A stretch of 64,000 nt of DNA from Glaciimonas sp. (GTDB taxonomy: Bacteria; Pseudomonadota; Gammaproteobacteria; Burkholderiales; Burkholderiaceae_D): contig JABBOV010000024.1 of NCBI GenBank assembly GCA_012927625.1, positions 124,001 through 188,000 on the forward strand, in the 5' to 3' direction. Made by a program: the position numbers and the translations under genes. The notes beneath the pieces were generated by a model. The model saw nothing but the letters and a program-made list of their open reading frames with translations. It did not search any database and was not told where the DNA came from. Of this stretch, positions 27,364-39,183 are shown piece after piece. Position 1 is the first letter of the stretch; the number at the start of each line of letters is the position of its first letter.

Positions 27364-27687
27364 GTGAGCGAAAGCAAACGGAAAGTTTTCACAGGGGTGC
27401 AAAAAGCCAATGTTGCACTGGAAGCGGCCAAGGGCATGAAGACGATTAACGAGATCGTCCAGGAGTATGGTGTTCACCCGACGCAGGTTGGCCAATGTAA
27501 AAAGGAATTGCTCGAGCATGCAGGCAGCCTGTTTGAAGGCAAGCGTGGCCCGAAACCGGTGAATGCCCAGAACGACCCGGACCGGCTGTACGCGAAGATC
27601 GGGCAACTCAACATGGAGCTCGACTGGCTTAAAAAAAGTCCGGGATCGGCCTGTAGAAGAACGACAGGCATGGATCTCGGCGGGTGA
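27364..27687 (+). CDS. IS3-family transposase OrfA (HTH protein)
   Basis: A 107-residue protein starting at GTG 27364 after GAGG. The N-terminal half is the IS3 HTH_Tnp_1 domain (KVFTGVQKANVALEAAKG, then INEIVQEYGVHPTQVGQCKKELL), which binds the element ends. The C-terminal part has the leucine-zipper-like [13 protein letters not shown], which leads into the frameshift window. After the A7 run the frame ends at 27685-27687. Confidence 0.88.
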   Translation: MSESKRKVFTGVQKANVALEAAKGMKTINEIVQEYGVHPTQVGQCKKELLEHAGSLFEGKRGPKPVNAQNDPDRLYAKIGQLNMELDWLKKSPGSACRRTTGMDLGG

Positions 27688-28621
27688 TGCGCTGGCGCTA
27701 TCGACGCAATGCCTGCTGCTGGTGCTGACACGCTCGGTCGTCTACGACAAGAGGAAGCGTCTGCAGAAAGACGTTCGCGAACTTGACCGGATGCTGCTGC
27801 AATTGCTCGATGAAGAGTACACGCGGCACCCGTTTTACGGTACGCGGCGCATGACAGCCTATCTGTACGGATGCGGACATGCAGTTAATCGCAAGCGGGT
27901 GCAGCGGCTGATGCAAACGTTGGGTCTGGCAGGCATGGCGCCGGGTCCGAACACGAGCAAGCCACATCCGCAGCACAAGATGTATCCGTATCTATTAAGG
28001 GGCGTCGAGATCATTCGCCCCAATCAGGTGTGGAGCATCGATATCACGTACCTACGACTGCCGCGCGGCTTTGTATATCTTGTCGCGATCATCGACTGGT
28101 ACTCGCGCCGTGTGTTGTCATGGCGATTGTCGAATACGATGGACGCGGGATTCTGTGTCGACTGCCTGGAACAGGCGATCCAGGATTACGGTGCGCCGGA
28201 GATATTCAATTCAGACCAGGGATCGCAATTTACCAGTGACAGCTTCACCGGTGTACTGATCAGGAACCGCATCACGATCAGCATGGATGGGCGGGGCCGT
28301 GCACTGGACAACATTTTTGTCGAGCGGCTGTGGCGGACGGTGAAGTATGAAGATGTGTATTTGAAGAAATACGAAAGCGTGCAGGATTTGTTGATGGGGC
28401 TGACGCACTACTTCGTGTTTTATAACGACGAGCGGCGGCATCAATCGCTGGACTACCAAACGCCGGACGTGGTGTACCGGACGGCAGTCGGTGGCGGTGC
28501 GAAGATTGTGGATAAATTTGGCGGCACGCTGGATACATCATCCTCTGTTGCGCTACGCTCCACAGAGGATGATGTATCCAGCGCAAAAGAATTGGGGCAG
28601 CGCCATGCAGCTGGTGTGTGA
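27563..28621 (+). CDS. IS3-family transposase OrfB (DDE integrase core)
   Basis: The frame is open from before 27563 to 28621. The meaningful protein begins after the overlap near 27637 ([12 protein letters not shown]...). It has the HTH_21 region ([27 protein letters not shown]) and the rve core with Asp in WSIDITYL, Asp in [11 protein letters not shown] and Glu in [14 protein letters not shown], followed by [13 protein letters not shown]. All catalytic residues are present. It should be made as an OrfAB fusion by frameshifting at A7 (27631-27637), but this OrfB lies in the +1 frame of OrfA, whereas IS3 elements usually use -1. A perfect inverted repeat lies inside its last 35 codons. Confidence 0.85.
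   Translation: MPRTTRTGCTRRSGNSTWSSTGLKKVRDRPVEERQAWISAGDALALSTQCLLLVLTRSVVYDKRKRLQKDVRELDRMLLQLLDEEYTRHPFYGTRRMTAYLYGCGHAVNRKRVQRLMQTLGLAGMAPGPNTSKPHPQHKMYPYLLRGVEIIRPNQVWSIDITYLRLPRGFVYLVAIIDWYSRRVLSWRLSNTMDAGFCVDCLEQAIQDYGAPEIFNSDQGSQFTSDSFTGVLIRNRITISMDGRGRALDNIFVERLWRTVKYEDVYLKKYESVQDLLMGLTHYFVFYNDERRHQSLDYQTPDVVYRTAVGGGAKIVDKFGGTLDTSSSVALRSTEDDVSSAKELGQRHAAGV
28527..28583. repeat. Perfect 22-bp inverted repeat inside the end of IS3 orfB
   Basis: The arms 28527-28548 and 28562-28583 are exact reverse complements around a 13-base loop. The orfB frame runs straight through and encodes a low-complexity Ser/Asp-rich tail, so the C-terminus is probably not under protein-level constraint. No T-run follows. 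It would form a very stable RNA hairpin near the 3' end of the transposase message. Confidence 0.85.
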
Positions 28622-28710
28622 GCAGGGCACTATCTTAAACTCGGCAAATATTTGTCTGGACAGTGGGGTCCACTTTACTATCGAAACTCGGAAACGCAAT
28701 TACATGCGCC

Positions 28711-29418
28711 TCAACCTTCGCCCAGATATGCTTTGCGCACTGCATCGTTGGTGAGTAAATTGGCGCCGGTATCGGCCAGCACCACACAGCCGTTTTCCAG
28801 CACGTAACCGCGATCAGCCACATTCAGCGCCTTGTTGGCGTTCTGCTCGACTAGAAACACGGTTACGCCTTGTTCGCGAATGGTACGGATGATCTCGAAA
28901 ATTTGCGCGATGATCAGCGGCGCCAGTCCCAGCGTGGGCTCGTCCAACAATAGCAGGCGCGGCCGGCTCATCAGGGCGCGGCCAATCGAGAGCATTTGCT
29001 GCTCGCCGCCCGACATGGTGGCGGCACGTTGATTATTACGCTCCAGCAAGCGCGGAAATAGCGTAAAAACGTGTTTGATGCCAGCCTCGATTTCCCCATT
29101 GTTCGCGAAAAAAGCACCCATCTTCAGGTTTTCCAGCACAGTCAGACTCGGGAAAACGCGCCGTCCCTCCGGCGAAATTCCGATCCCCATACGCATGATT
29201 TCATGCGTTGCGCACTGTGTAATGTCGTGCCCTTCAAACAGGATCTTGCCGGCCGATGCGCGCGGTTTGCCGCACAGCGTCATCAGCAGCGTGGTTTTGC
29301 CGGCGCCGTTGGCACCGATCAGGGTCACGATTTCACCCTGCTTGACTTCGAGCGAGACACCGTGCAAAGCTTCGATGGCACCATAGTGGGTGTGTACCTG
29401 CTCAAACTGCAACATCAT
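28711..29418 (-). CDS. livF: Branched-chain amino acid ABC transporter ATPase LivF
   Basis: A 235-residue ATPase of the LivF type: Walker A GANGAGKTT, signature MSGGEQQMLSIGRAL, Walker B LLLLDEPTLGLAP and the FLVEQNANKAL switch. It is the last gene of livKHMGF, and its ATG overlaps the livG stop (ATGA). It pairs with LivG to drive import of Leu, Ile and Val through LivHM. The IS3 element ends 34 bases after its stop, yet the C-terminus (RKAYLGEG) is complete. Confidence 0.96.
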   Translation of the reverse strand: MMLQFEQVHTHYGAIEALHGVSLEVKQGEIVTLIGANGAGKTTLLMTLCGKPRASAGKILFEGHDITQCATHEIMRMGIGISPEGRRVFPSLTVLENLKMGAFFANNGEIEAGIKHVFTLFPRLLERNNQRAATMSGGEQQMLSIGRALMSRPRLLLLDEPTLGLAPLIIAQIFEIIRTIREQGVTVFLVEQNANKALNVADRGYVLENGCVVLADTGANLLTNDAVRKAYLGEG

Positions 29419-30182
29419 TCTTCTCCCAGATAAGCTTTGATCACGCGCGCATCGTTGCGTACCTCGATTGGCGTTCCCGTCACAATCGGCTTACCTTGCT
29501 CCATCACTAGAATACGGTCGGAAATGCCCATGATCAGGCTCATGTCATGCTCGATGAGCAGCACGGCCACGTCATGTTCGCGGCGCATGCGGTCAATCAA
29601 TTGCTGCAATTCCTGTTTTTCCTGCGGATTCAAGCCTGCCGCCGGTTCGTCCAGCAGCAGTAGACGCGGCTTAGTGATCATGCAACGCGCGATTTCCAGA
29701 CGGCGCTGAAGGCCGTACGACAGGGTACCTGCGGCGCGGTTGGCCAGTGCGCGCAAGTTCAACTGGTCGAGCCAGTAGGCAGCACGCTCCAGTGCCTGGC
29801 GCTCCGAGCGTCGATAGCCGGGCAGCTTGAAAAGGCCCGGCAACAATCCGGTACGCAGCTGGGTATGCTGCGCCACTAGCAGGTTTTCCAGCACGGTCAT
29901 GGTCTTGAACAAGCGGATATTCTGGAACGTGCGCACCAATCCATGACGCGCCACCAGATGGCTCGGCATGCCGTCAATAGCGGTGCCGTCAACCAGAATA
30001 GCGCCGTTGGTCGGCCGGTAAAACCCGCTGATGCAATTGAATACGGTGGTCTTGCCGGCGCCATTGGGGCCGATGATCGCAAAAATCTCTTTTTGCATGA
30101 CTGAAAAATCGACGCCATCGACTGCCAGCAAGCCGCCGAAGCGCATCGACAAGCCTGCAACGTTCAATAATGCGGCGCTCAT
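29415..30182 (-). CDS. livG: Branched-chain amino acid ABC transporter ATPase LivG
   Basis: A 255-residue ATPase beginning [18 protein letters not shown]. The ATG at 30182 overlaps the livM stop (ATGA); the longer in-frame extension upstream is only shadow reading inside livM. Motifs: [24 protein letters not shown] (a divergent signature typical of LivG), [15 protein letters not shown] and LLIEHDM. It acts with LivF at the cytoplasmic face. Confidence 0.96.
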   Translation of the reverse strand: MSAALLNVAGLSMRFGGLLAVDGVDFSVMQKEIFAIIGPNGAGKTTVFNCISGFYRPTNGAILVDGTAIDGMPSHLVARHGLVRTFQNIRLFKTMTVLENLLVAQHTQLRTGLLPGLFKLPGYRRSERQALERAAYWLDQLNLRALANRAAGTLSYGLQRRLEIARCMITKPRLLLLDEPAAGLNPQEKQELQQLIDRMRREHDVAVLLIEHDMSLIMGISDRILVMEQGKPIVTGTPIEVRNDARVIKAYLGEE

Positions 30183-31417
30183 TGCGGCAACTCCACATGC
30201 GGACGAGTGGCCGGCAGCAAGCCTTGCGGGCGCCACATCATCATCAAGACCATCACCAGGCCGAAAAACAACATCCGGTATTCGGCAAAACCGCGCGCCA
30301 GTTCCGGCAATACGGTCAGCAGAATCGCGGCCATGATCACGCCCAGTTGCGATCCCATGCCGCCCAGTACCACGATGGCCAGGATCAATGCCGACTCGAT
30401 GAAGGTAAACGATTCCGGCGTGACCAAACCCTGCCGCGCGGCGAAGAAACTGCCGGCCAGTCCGGCGAAAGCCGCGCCCAGTGTAAACGCCGATAGCTTG
30501 ACCCGGGTCGGATTGATGCCGAGTGAGCGGCAAGCGATTTCATCCTCCCGCAACGCTTCCCAGGCACGTCCCATCGGCATGCGGATCAGGCGACTGGTCA
30601 CGAAATAGGTAAATAGCACCAGCAGCAGCGCTATGAAATACAGGAAGATCACCATGTTCCCGCCTTCATAGGGCAGGCCGAGCATTTGGTGGAAGGTGGT
30701 GCCGCCTTCGACGCTGGCGGTGCGCATCATTTCGATCCCGAACAAGGTGGGTTTGGGAATCCCGGACACGCCATCCGGGCCGCCGGTCAGGCTGGTCAGG
30801 TTGTTGAGCAGCAGACGAATGATCTCACCGAAGCCGAGTGTGACAATAGCCAGATAATCGCCGCGCAAGCGCAATACCGGAAAGCCCAGCAGAAAGCCGA
30901 ACAGTGCCGACATTCCGGCCGACAGCGGCAGGCATTCCCAGAACGTCAGGCCGAAATACTGGTTCAGCAGCGCATAGGTATAACCGCCCACCGCATAGAA
31001 CGCCACATAACCCAGATCGAGCAGGCCGGCAAAGCCGACCACGATATTCAGGCCCAGGCCGAGCACGATGTAAATCAGCGCCAGGGTGGCCACGTCCACC
31101 GCGCCGCGCGAGCCGAAGAAGGGCCAGAGCACGCCGATTGTCAGCAGCAGCAGCACGATAGCGCGTTGTTGCCCCGGCTGCATCCGGGGTAGCGCCGGCA
31201 AGCGTACGCTGGCCCGAACGTCTGCCGTGGTGCGCGCCAGCCACGGTTTGGCGAGTTGAAACAGAAACACCAGCGCTACCGCAATCAATACCGGTGTCCA
31301 ACGTTGATGCAACACGACCCGATAGCCTTCAAACTGCAATCGCAGTCCGAGGATCGGGATCGTCAGAATGGCGGTTACTATTGCCGCCGCCACGGCGTTC
31401 TTGAATGTATGTCCCAT
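30179..31417 (-). CDS. livM: Branched-chain amino acid ABC transporter permease LivM
   Basis: A 412-residue polytopic permease. The N-terminal extension has extra hydrophobic segments (about residues 8-28 and 43-57), as in the longer LivM proteins such as E. coli's (425). The core has [35 protein letters not shown] (read in parts) and the conserved [19 protein letters not shown] coupling loop. It lies between livH and livG. Confidence 0.94.
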   Translation of the reverse strand: MGHTFKNAVAAAIVTAILTIPILGLRLQFEGYRVVLHQRWTPVLIAVALVFLFQLAKPWLARTTADVRASVRLPALPRMQPGQQRAIVLLLLTIGVLWPFFGSRGAVDVATLALIYIVLGLGLNIVVGFAGLLDLGYVAFYAVGGYTYALLNQYFGLTFWECLPLSAGMSALFGFLLGFPVLRLRGDYLAIVTLGFGEIIRLLLNNLTSLTGGPDGVSGIPKPTLFGIEMMRTASVEGGTTFHQMLGLPYEGGNMVIFLYFIALLLVLFTYFVTSRLIRMPMGRAWEALREDEIACRSLGINPTRVKLSAFTLGAAFAGLAGSFFAARQGLVTPESFTFIESALILAIVVLGGMGSQLGVIMAAILLTVLPELARGFAEYRMLFFGLVMVLMMMWRPQGLLPATRPHVELPQ

Positions 31418-31502
31418 CAGGCGTCCGTTCTATTCTATTGTCTCGTGTTTGTGACCCAGGTCAGCCTGGCCAGCCTGCTAACGCTTGTTGGCGTGCGTTG
31501 CT

Positions 31503-32429
<927 letters not shown>

Positions 32430-32559
32430 GAATATGTATGCATGGGAAAAAGAAATTATAGATGGCACCTGCCACCATCCGCATTGCGATGGGGGGGCAG
32501 GTGCAAGGTTGAGATCAAATTTGCCCGGATACCATATGCAGGTACCGTGCCGCTACCGA

Positions 32560-33675
32560 CTACTTGGCTTCGGTCTTGGTAGCGTCTTTGTGCCAGGTAT
32601 ATACAACAAACTTGAAGGACTTCAGGTCGCCTTTGGCGTCATAAGCCACGGTGCCGATCGGCGTTTTAAAAGAATGGCTGTGGATGTAGGCGGCAACCTT
32701 GGTCGGGTCGGTGCTCTTGGCACCGGTCATGGCGTCGGAAATGACCTTCACGGCTGAGTAGGCCGACATCTGGAATGGCCCGCTGGCGTCACGTTTTTTG
32801 TCTTTGAAAGCTTTGACCAGAGCGGCGTTTGCAGGGTCGGCAGCGAAGTCGGCCGGCAGCGTCACCAGCATGCCTTCGGAGGCCGGGCCGGCGATTGCCG
32901 TAATGTCCTTGTTGCCGACGCCTTCAGGCCCCATGAAGATCGCTTTGACGCCTTGCTCGCGCGCTTGGCGCAACAACATGCCCATTTCCGGGTGATAGCC
33001 GCCAAAATAAACAAAATCCACACCTTTGGATTTTAGTTTGGTAATGACAGCCGAGTAATCGCTGTCGCCGGCGTTGATGCCTTCAAACAGCACGACCGGA
33101 ACCTTCGCGGCTTCCAGGCTTTCTTTGACCGAAGTGGCGACGCCCTGGCCGTACGATTGCTTGTCATGCAGAATCGCGGCTTTCTTGGGCTTGAGCTTCT
33201 CGATCACGTACTTGGCGGCGGCAGGGCCTTGCTGGTCATCGCGGCCGATGGTGCGGAAAATGAATTTGTGCGGTTTGTTTTCAGTCAGTTGCGGCGCGGT
33301 GGCGGAAGGCGTGATCATGACCACGCCTTCATTTTCGTAAATATCGGAAGCTGGAATGGTCGAGCCCGAGCAGACGTGGCCGATCACATATTTGATGCCC
33401 TGGCTGACGATTTTATTGGCCACGGCTACTGCCTGCTTCGGCTCGCAACTGTCATCCATGATCACGGCTTCGAATTTATTGCTGCCGCCGGCAGCGTTGA
33501 TTTGCTCAATGGCAGTTAATGCGCCAGCTTTGACCATCTCGCCATATTGCGTCACGGCGCCAGTCATCGGGCCAGCGATGGCGATTTTTACGGTTTCCGC
33601 GTGGGCGACGCCGGCAAAGGAAACGGCGGCACTAACGGCCAAGGCAATTTGTGTAAGGCGATTCAACGATTTCAT
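32560..33675 (-). CDS. livK: Branched-chain amino acid-binding periplasmic protein (LivK/LivJ)
   Basis: A 371-residue type I periplasmic binding protein. The start at 33675 follows GGAGAG, whereas the longer frame has no site. A signal peptide (MKSLNRLTQIALAVSAAV...) ends with VAHA before ETVKIAIAGPMTGA. The body has the Leu/Ile/Val-binding pattern, including a Cys pair (DDSCEPKQA and IGHVCSGST). It delivers ligand to LivHM. A perfect 31-base dyad lies 32 bases upstream in its leader, and the BCKDH operon lies upstream in the same direction. Confidence 0.95.
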   Translation of the reverse strand: MKSLNRLTQIALAVSAAVSFAGVAHAETVKIAIAGPMTGAVTQYGEMVKAGALTAIEQINAAGGSNKFEAVIMDDSCEPKQAVAVANKIVSQGIKYVIGHVCSGSTIPASDIYENEGVVMITPSATAPQLTENKPHKFIFRTIGRDDQQGPAAAKYVIEKLKPKKAAILHDKQSYGQGVATSVKESLEAAKVPVVLFEGINAGDSDYSAVITKLKSKGVDFVYFGGYHPEMGMLLRQAREQGVKAIFMGPEGVGNKDITAIAGPASEGMLVTLPADFAADPANAALVKAFKDKKRDASGPFQMSAYSAVKVISDAMTGAKSTDPTKVAAYIHSHSFKTPIGTVAYDAKGDLKSFKFVVYTWHKDATKTEAK

Positions 33676-33706
33676 GAAAACTCTCCAATTTATTTTGTTA
33701 TGGTTG

Positions 33707-33737
33707 CGGCATCTGTCATACAGCATGACAGATGCCG
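33707..33737. promoter_or_regulatory. Perfect 13-bp dyad upstream of livK
   Basis: CGGCATCTGTCAT (33707-33719) and its exact reverse complement (33725-33737) flank a 5-base spacer. No T-run follows on either strand. Its place just upstream of livK suggests an operator or a leader hairpin; it could also mark the end of lpdV transcription. Confidence 0.6.
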
Positions 33738-33893
33738 GGTTTCCTATTATGCCTATAGGAATTTATAAAAAGGGCTGCCGGTTCCAGGTGCAGCCAATTT
33801 ATTTTTTGCCGTAGAGTTAAAAGTTAAATTAATCCACGGCTTGAAATTTCGAATGTCCCCATCCTGACAGGAAATTCGCCAGGCGAGAGGTCG

Positions 33894-35318
33894 TCAGACA
33901 TGCAATGCATGTCCCAGCGCGCGCAGCGCCGCTTCCTGTACCGCTTCGCCTAGTGTCGGATGGGCATGAATGGTGCCCGCTACGTCCTCAAGCAGTGCGC
34001 CCATCTCAATGGAATGGCAGAACGCTGCACTCAGTTCGGATACGTTGCGCCCCACCGCCTGCCAACCGACAATCAGATGGTTATCACGGCGAGCCACCAC
34101 GCGCACAAAACCGTCCGTGGACTCAATGGTCATGGCGCGGCCGTTGGCAGCGAACGGAAACAGTGCATGGATGCAGTCAAGTCCTGCTTTCAGCGCGCTT
34201 TGTGGCGTCTGACCGACGACCACCACTTCGGGATCGGTAAAGCATACGGCGGGCATTGCGGCCGGCAAGAAATGACGGCGTTTGCCGGCAATGATCTCAG
34301 CCACCATTTCGCCCTGCGCCATGGCGCGGTGAGCCAGCATCGGCTCGCCCGTCAGATCGCCAATCGCCCAGACATCGCGCATTGAGGTGCGGCATTGGTC
34401 GTCGATTTTCACCGCGTGGCCTGCCATGTCGAGCATCAAACTTTCCAGGCCCCAGCCTTGCGTGCGAGGGCGACGGCCGACCGCCACCAGCACTTGGTCG
34501 GCCGGCAGTTCAGATTCTTCGCCCTGCGCATTGCGCACACGCACCGCGTCGCCGTTCGCGTTCAATCCCTGCACCGTACAGCCCAGATGCAATTTCACTC
34601 CCAGCCGTTGCAGCGCGGCAGCTACCGGTTTGGTCAGATCTTCGTCGTAGGCAGGCAGCACGCGGTCGATCGCTTCGACCACGCTTACCTCGGCACCCAG
34701 CTTGCGGTAGGCGATACCCAGTTCCAGCCCAATATATCCGGCGCCGACAACCACCAGACGCCGGGGCAGTGATGATGGCGACAAGGCTTCGGTAGAACTG
34801 ATGACGGGGCCGCCGAACGGCATGTTAGGCAGGGCCACCGACTGCGAGCCGGTTGCCAGTAACAAGTGCTGGCAACCGATACGCAGCGGCGCAGATACTG
34901 CCACCGCATCTGCACTTTCTGCGCCGTTCTGTTGCACCTCGACCGTCTTGCCGTCGATGATGCGGGCCCACCCTTTAATCACTTGCACACCGTTTTTCTT
35001 CAGCAGCGCCGCCACGCCAGAGGTCAGTTTGGTGACGATGCCATCCTTCCAGCGCACTGTTTGCGCCAGCTCGATGCGCGGTGACTGTACATGGATGCCC
35101 AGCGCCGAGTCGGCCGCATAATGGCACGCCTTTTCGAACTCATCAGCGGCATGAATCAACGCCTTGGATGGGATGCAGCCGATGTTCAGGCAGGTTCCGC
35201 CAAGCTGCTCGCCTTCGATGAGGGTAGTGGCAATGCCCAGTTGTGCAGCGCGAATTGCGGCGATATAACCGCCAGGGCCGCCACCGATTACCAGCAAAGT
35301 GGTTGATTGTGTGTTCAA
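33894..35318 (-). CDS. lpdV: Dihydrolipoamide dehydrogenase (E3) of the branched-chain 2-oxoacid dehydrogenase
   Basis: A 474-residue flavoenzyme with the FAD-binding GGGPGG motif at residues 12-17, the redox-active disulfide motif [13 protein letters not shown], an NAD-binding [10 protein letters not shown] segment and the C-terminal His-Glu pair (HAHPTLGEA). It reoxidises the lipoyl arms of the E2 protein encoded next door. The start lies three bases after the E2 stop, so this is the complex-specific E3 and not the pyruvate dehydrogenase copy. The symbol is by analogy with Pseudomonas. Confidence 0.94.
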   Translation of the reverse strand: MNTQSTTLLVIGGGPGGYIAAIRAAQLGIATTLIEGEQLGGTCLNIGCIPSKALIHAADEFEKACHYAADSALGIHVQSPRIELAQTVRWKDGIVTKLTSGVAALLKKNGVQVIKGWARIIDGKTVEVQQNGAESADAVAVSAPLRIGCQHLLLATGSQSVALPNMPFGGPVISSTEALSPSSLPRRLVVVGAGYIGLELGIAYRKLGAEVSVVEAIDRVLPAYDEDLTKPVAAALQRLGVKLHLGCTVQGLNANGDAVRVRNAQGEESELPADQVLVAVGRRPRTQGWGLESLMLDMAGHAVKIDDQCRTSMRDVWAIGDLTGEPMLAHRAMAQGEMVAEIIAGKRRHFLPAAMPAVCFTDPEVVVVGQTPQSALKAGLDCIHALFPFAANGRAMTIESTDGFVRVVARRDNHLIVGWQAVGRNVSELSAAFCHSIEMGALLEDVAGTIHAHPTLGEAVQEAALRALGHALHV

Positions 35319-35321
35319 TAT

Positions 35322-36662
35322 TTACTCCACGAACAGGGTTGCCGGACATTCCAGATAACCGCGCAACGCCTGTATGAACTCGGCCGCGTGCATGCCGTCG
35401 ACTACCCGGTGATCGAAGGACGACGACAAATTCATCATTTTCCGCGCTACCACCAGGCCGCCACGTATCATCGGCCGTTCGACCATTTTATTGACACCGA
35501 TAATAGCCACCTCGGGATGATTGATTACCGGTGTGGAGACAATGCCACCCAAAGCGCCCAGGCTGGTAATGGTGATGGTGGAACCAGAAAGCTCTTCGCG
35601 TGTCGCCTTGCCGCTGCGCGCGGCTTCGGCCAAGCGTGCCATTTCCGCTGCGCACGACCACATGTCACGCGCCTCTGCATGCCGCAACACCGGCACCACC
35701 AGGCCGGCGTCGGTTTGAGCGGCAATGCCGATGTGGACTGCACTGTAGCGCGTAACGATGCCTGCATCGTCGTCGAAACGTGCATTGATTTGCGGAAACT
35801 CGCGTACCCCGAGCACCACCGCGCGCATCAGCAGCGGAAGTAAGGTAAGCCGTCCACGTTCAGCGCCCCATTGATTGTTCAGCTTTGTGCGCAAAGCTTC
35901 GAGTTCGGTTACGTCGATTTCTTCGACATAGGTAAAGTGGGGAATGCGCCGTTTGGCCTCCTGCATTTTCTGCGCTATCTTGCGGCGCAGTCCTATCATC
36001 GGCAGCGTTTCTTCGTCATTACGCTCTTGGTAGCGCATTTCGTTCTTGGTTGTGCCTTGTGGATTTGCGCCGCGGGCGATATTAGCAACATAAGCATCAA
36101 GGTCTTGTTGCATGATGCGGCCAGCAGCACCACTGCCTTGCACGTACTGCAGTTCAATCCCGAGGTCCCAGGCGCGCTGGCGCAGGGCGGGCGATGCTAT
36201 AGGTTTTTCGCCGGCTTGCCGCGTTGCAGAGGCTGCATGTGATGGCGCCGTGTTCGCTGTATTGTTCAGTGCCGGGATTTTCTTGGGTATAGCGGCAGGT
36301 GCGGCTACCGCCGCAGACACCGCCGGTATGATTGGTGTGGATGCAGTCGCAGCCGTGGATGGCACATTCGGCTCGGCTGGCGTCGCGGTGGAAGCCGCCG
36401 CGCTGCTGGCGTTGCCTTTGCCCTCGACTTCAATCCGTATCAGTTCAGCGCCTACCGCTATCACTTGTCCGGCTGTCCCGCCCAGAGCCAGGACGGTGCC
36501 TACCACTGGTGACGGAATCTCGATGGTGGCTTTGTCGGTCATTACATCGGCCAGCACCTGATCCTCGGCCACGGCGTCGCCTGGTTGCACACGCCACACT
36601 ACTAATTCGACTTCTGCAATGCCTTCGCCGATATCCGGCATCTTGATTACATGAATACCCAT
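35322..36662 (-). CDS. bkdB: Branched-chain 2-oxoacid dehydrogenase E2 (dihydrolipoyl acyltransferase)
   Basis: A 446-residue protein. Residues 1-80 form one lipoyl domain with the lipoylated Lys in VMTDKATIEIP. A Pro/Ala/Thr-rich linker follows, then a peripheral subunit-binding domain (ASPALRQRAWDLGIEL, GAAGRIMQQDLDAY), another linker, and the acyltransferase domain with the active-site SFDHRVVDGMHAAEF. It forms the core of the complex and transfers branched acyl groups to CoA. It begins one base after the bkdA2 stop. Confidence 0.95.
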   Translation of the reverse strand: MGIHVIKMPDIGEGIAEVELVVWRVQPGDAVAEDQVLADVMTDKATIEIPSPVVGTVLALGGTAGQVIAVGAELIRIEVEGKGNASSAAASTATPAEPNVPSTAATASTPIIPAVSAAVAAPAAIPKKIPALNNTANTAPSHAASATRQAGEKPIASPALRQRAWDLGIELQYVQGSGAAGRIMQQDLDAYVANIARGANPQGTTKNEMRYQERNDEETLPMIGLRRKIAQKMQEAKRRIPHFTYVEEIDVTELEALRTKLNNQWGAERGRLTLLPLLMRAVVLGVREFPQINARFDDDAGIVTRYSAVHIGIAAQTDAGLVVPVLRHAEARDMWSCAAEMARLAEAARSGKATREELSGSTITITSLGALGGIVSTPVINHPEVAIIGVNKMVERPMIRGGLVVARKMMNLSSSFDHRVVDGMHAAEFIQALRGYLECPATLFVE

Positions 36663-36663
36663 G

Positions 36664-37707
36664 TCATGCCTCCATCGTACGTTTGAATGCCGCCGCTACC
36701 CGCGCCGGTCCGGGGAAATAAGCCCATTCCTGCGCATGCGGATAAGGCGTGTCCCAACCGGTCACGCGCTCAATCGGCGCTTCAAGCTGATAGAAGCAAT
36801 GTTCTTGCACCAGCGCGGTCAATTCGGCACCAAATCCGCCGGTGCGCGTCGCCTCGTGCACGATCACGCAGCGGCCAGTCTTTTTAACCGAAGCAATAAT
36901 GGCCGGCAAATCCAGTGGCCACAGGCTGCGTAAATCGATAATTTCAGCATCGATCCCACTCTCTTTTGCTGCGGCTTCCGACACGAAAACCATGGTGCCG
37001 TAAGTGAGCACTGTCAGAGCAGTTCCAGCACGAAACACCGACGCCGTCTCCAGCGGTATCGTGTAATAGCCTTCCGGCACTTCGCCCAGCGGATGCTTGG
37101 ACCACGGCACTACCGGCTGGTCGTGGTGGCCATCAAACGGCCCGTTGTACAGGCGTTTTGGTTCGAGAAAAATTACCGGGTCGTCGTTTTCAATCGAGGC
37201 GATCAGCAAGCCCTTGGCGTCGTACGGATTGGACGGCATCACGGTGCGCAGTCCGCAGACATGGGCAAACATTGCTTCCGGGCTTTGGCTGTGGGTTTGT
37301 CCACCGTAAATGCCACCGCCGCAGGGGGTTCGAATCGTGATCGGCGCGGTGAACTCACCGGCCGAGCGAAACCGCAGTCTTGCCGCCTCGGAAACAATCT
37401 GGTCGTAGGCTGGATAAATATAATCGGCGAACTGGATTTCGAGCACTGGCCGCAAGCCATACGCTCCCATGCCGACGGCCGCACCTACGATTCCGCCCTC
37501 GGAAATCGGGGTATCGAATACCCGCGATGTACCGTATTTTTTCTGCAAGCCTTCGGTGCAGCGAAATACGCCGCCAAAATAACCCACATCCTGGCCGAAC
37601 ACGACAACGTTGTTATCGCGTTCAAGCATCACATCCATGGCCGAGCGCAAGGCCTGGATCATGGTCATGGGCGTCTTTTTTTCATTCATGTTTTTATCTG
37701 CGCTCAT
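36664..37707 (-). CDS. bkdA2: Branched-chain 2-oxoacid dehydrogenase E1 beta subunit
   Basis: A 347-residue transketolase-fold protein with GQDVGYFGGVFRCTEGLQ, DTPISEGGIVGAAVGM and AGEFTAPITIRTPCGGG, the pattern of BCKDH E1 beta. With E1 alpha it decarboxylates the 2-oxoacids from Leu, Ile and Val using thiamine diphosphate. It starts two bases after the bkdA1 stop. The lack of separate methionine starts beyond the first few codons leaves the exact start slightly open (M1 or M7). Confidence 0.95.
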   Translation of the reverse strand: MSADKNMNEKKTPMTMIQALRSAMDVMLERDNNVVVFGQDVGYFGGVFRCTEGLQKKYGTSRVFDTPISEGGIVGAAVGMGAYGLRPVLEIQFADYIYPAYDQIVSEAARLRFRSAGEFTAPITIRTPCGGGIYGGQTHSQSPEAMFAHVCGLRTVMPSNPYDAKGLLIASIENDDPVIFLEPKRLYNGPFDGHHDQPVVPWSKHPLGEVPEGYYTIPLETASVFRAGTALTVLTYGTMVFVSEAAAKESGIDAEIIDLRSLWPLDLPAIIASVKKTGRCVIVHEATRTGGFGAELTALVQEHCFYQLEAPIERVTGWDTPYPHAQEWAYFPGPARVAAAFKRTMEA

Positions 37708-37709
37708 GG

Positions 37710-39056
<1,347 letters not shown>

Positions 39057-39095
39057 TCATCTTGGACTGATAGGAAATCCAACTAAGTCGGCCAG

Positions 39096-39124
39096 AGTAT
39101 CCTCTTCGTCCAAAAACATGTCAA
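39096..39124 (-). promoter_or_regulatory. Sigma-70-type promoter of the bkd operon
   Basis: On the minus strand a perfect TTGACA (39124-39119) is followed after exactly 17 bases by GATACT (39101-39096), four of six bases matching the -10 consensus. It predicts a leader of about 145 nt before bkdA1, long enough to hold regulatory sites. Confidence 0.65.
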
Positions 39125-39183
39125 CTTTTGAGGGCGGAAATTGCCATTGTTTCCAAATCGTCTCACGACCATATGCTAATCCA

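Larger units (their letters stand above)
27298..28677 (+). mobile_element. IS3-family insertion sequence (orfA-orfB)
   Basis: The ends are imperfect inverted repeats: TAAAGTGGCCCCC at 27298-27310 and the reverse complement of a TAAAGTGGACCCC end at 28665-28677, with TCC-GACAA matching further in. Total length is close to 1380 bp, normal for IS3. It encodes an HTH OrfA and a DDE OrfB. No short direct target repeat is visible at the outer edges (GTAGGC on the left, CTATCG on the right), so one flank was probably deleted after insertion. It abuts a truncated IS30 transposase on the left and intact livF on the right. Confidence 0.88.

Noticed and set aside
29415-30533. A 372-codon frame for livG with a long N-terminal extension
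   Set aside because: The extra part is an out-of-frame reading of livM, and the ATG at 30182 overlaps the livM stop in the usual operon fashion.
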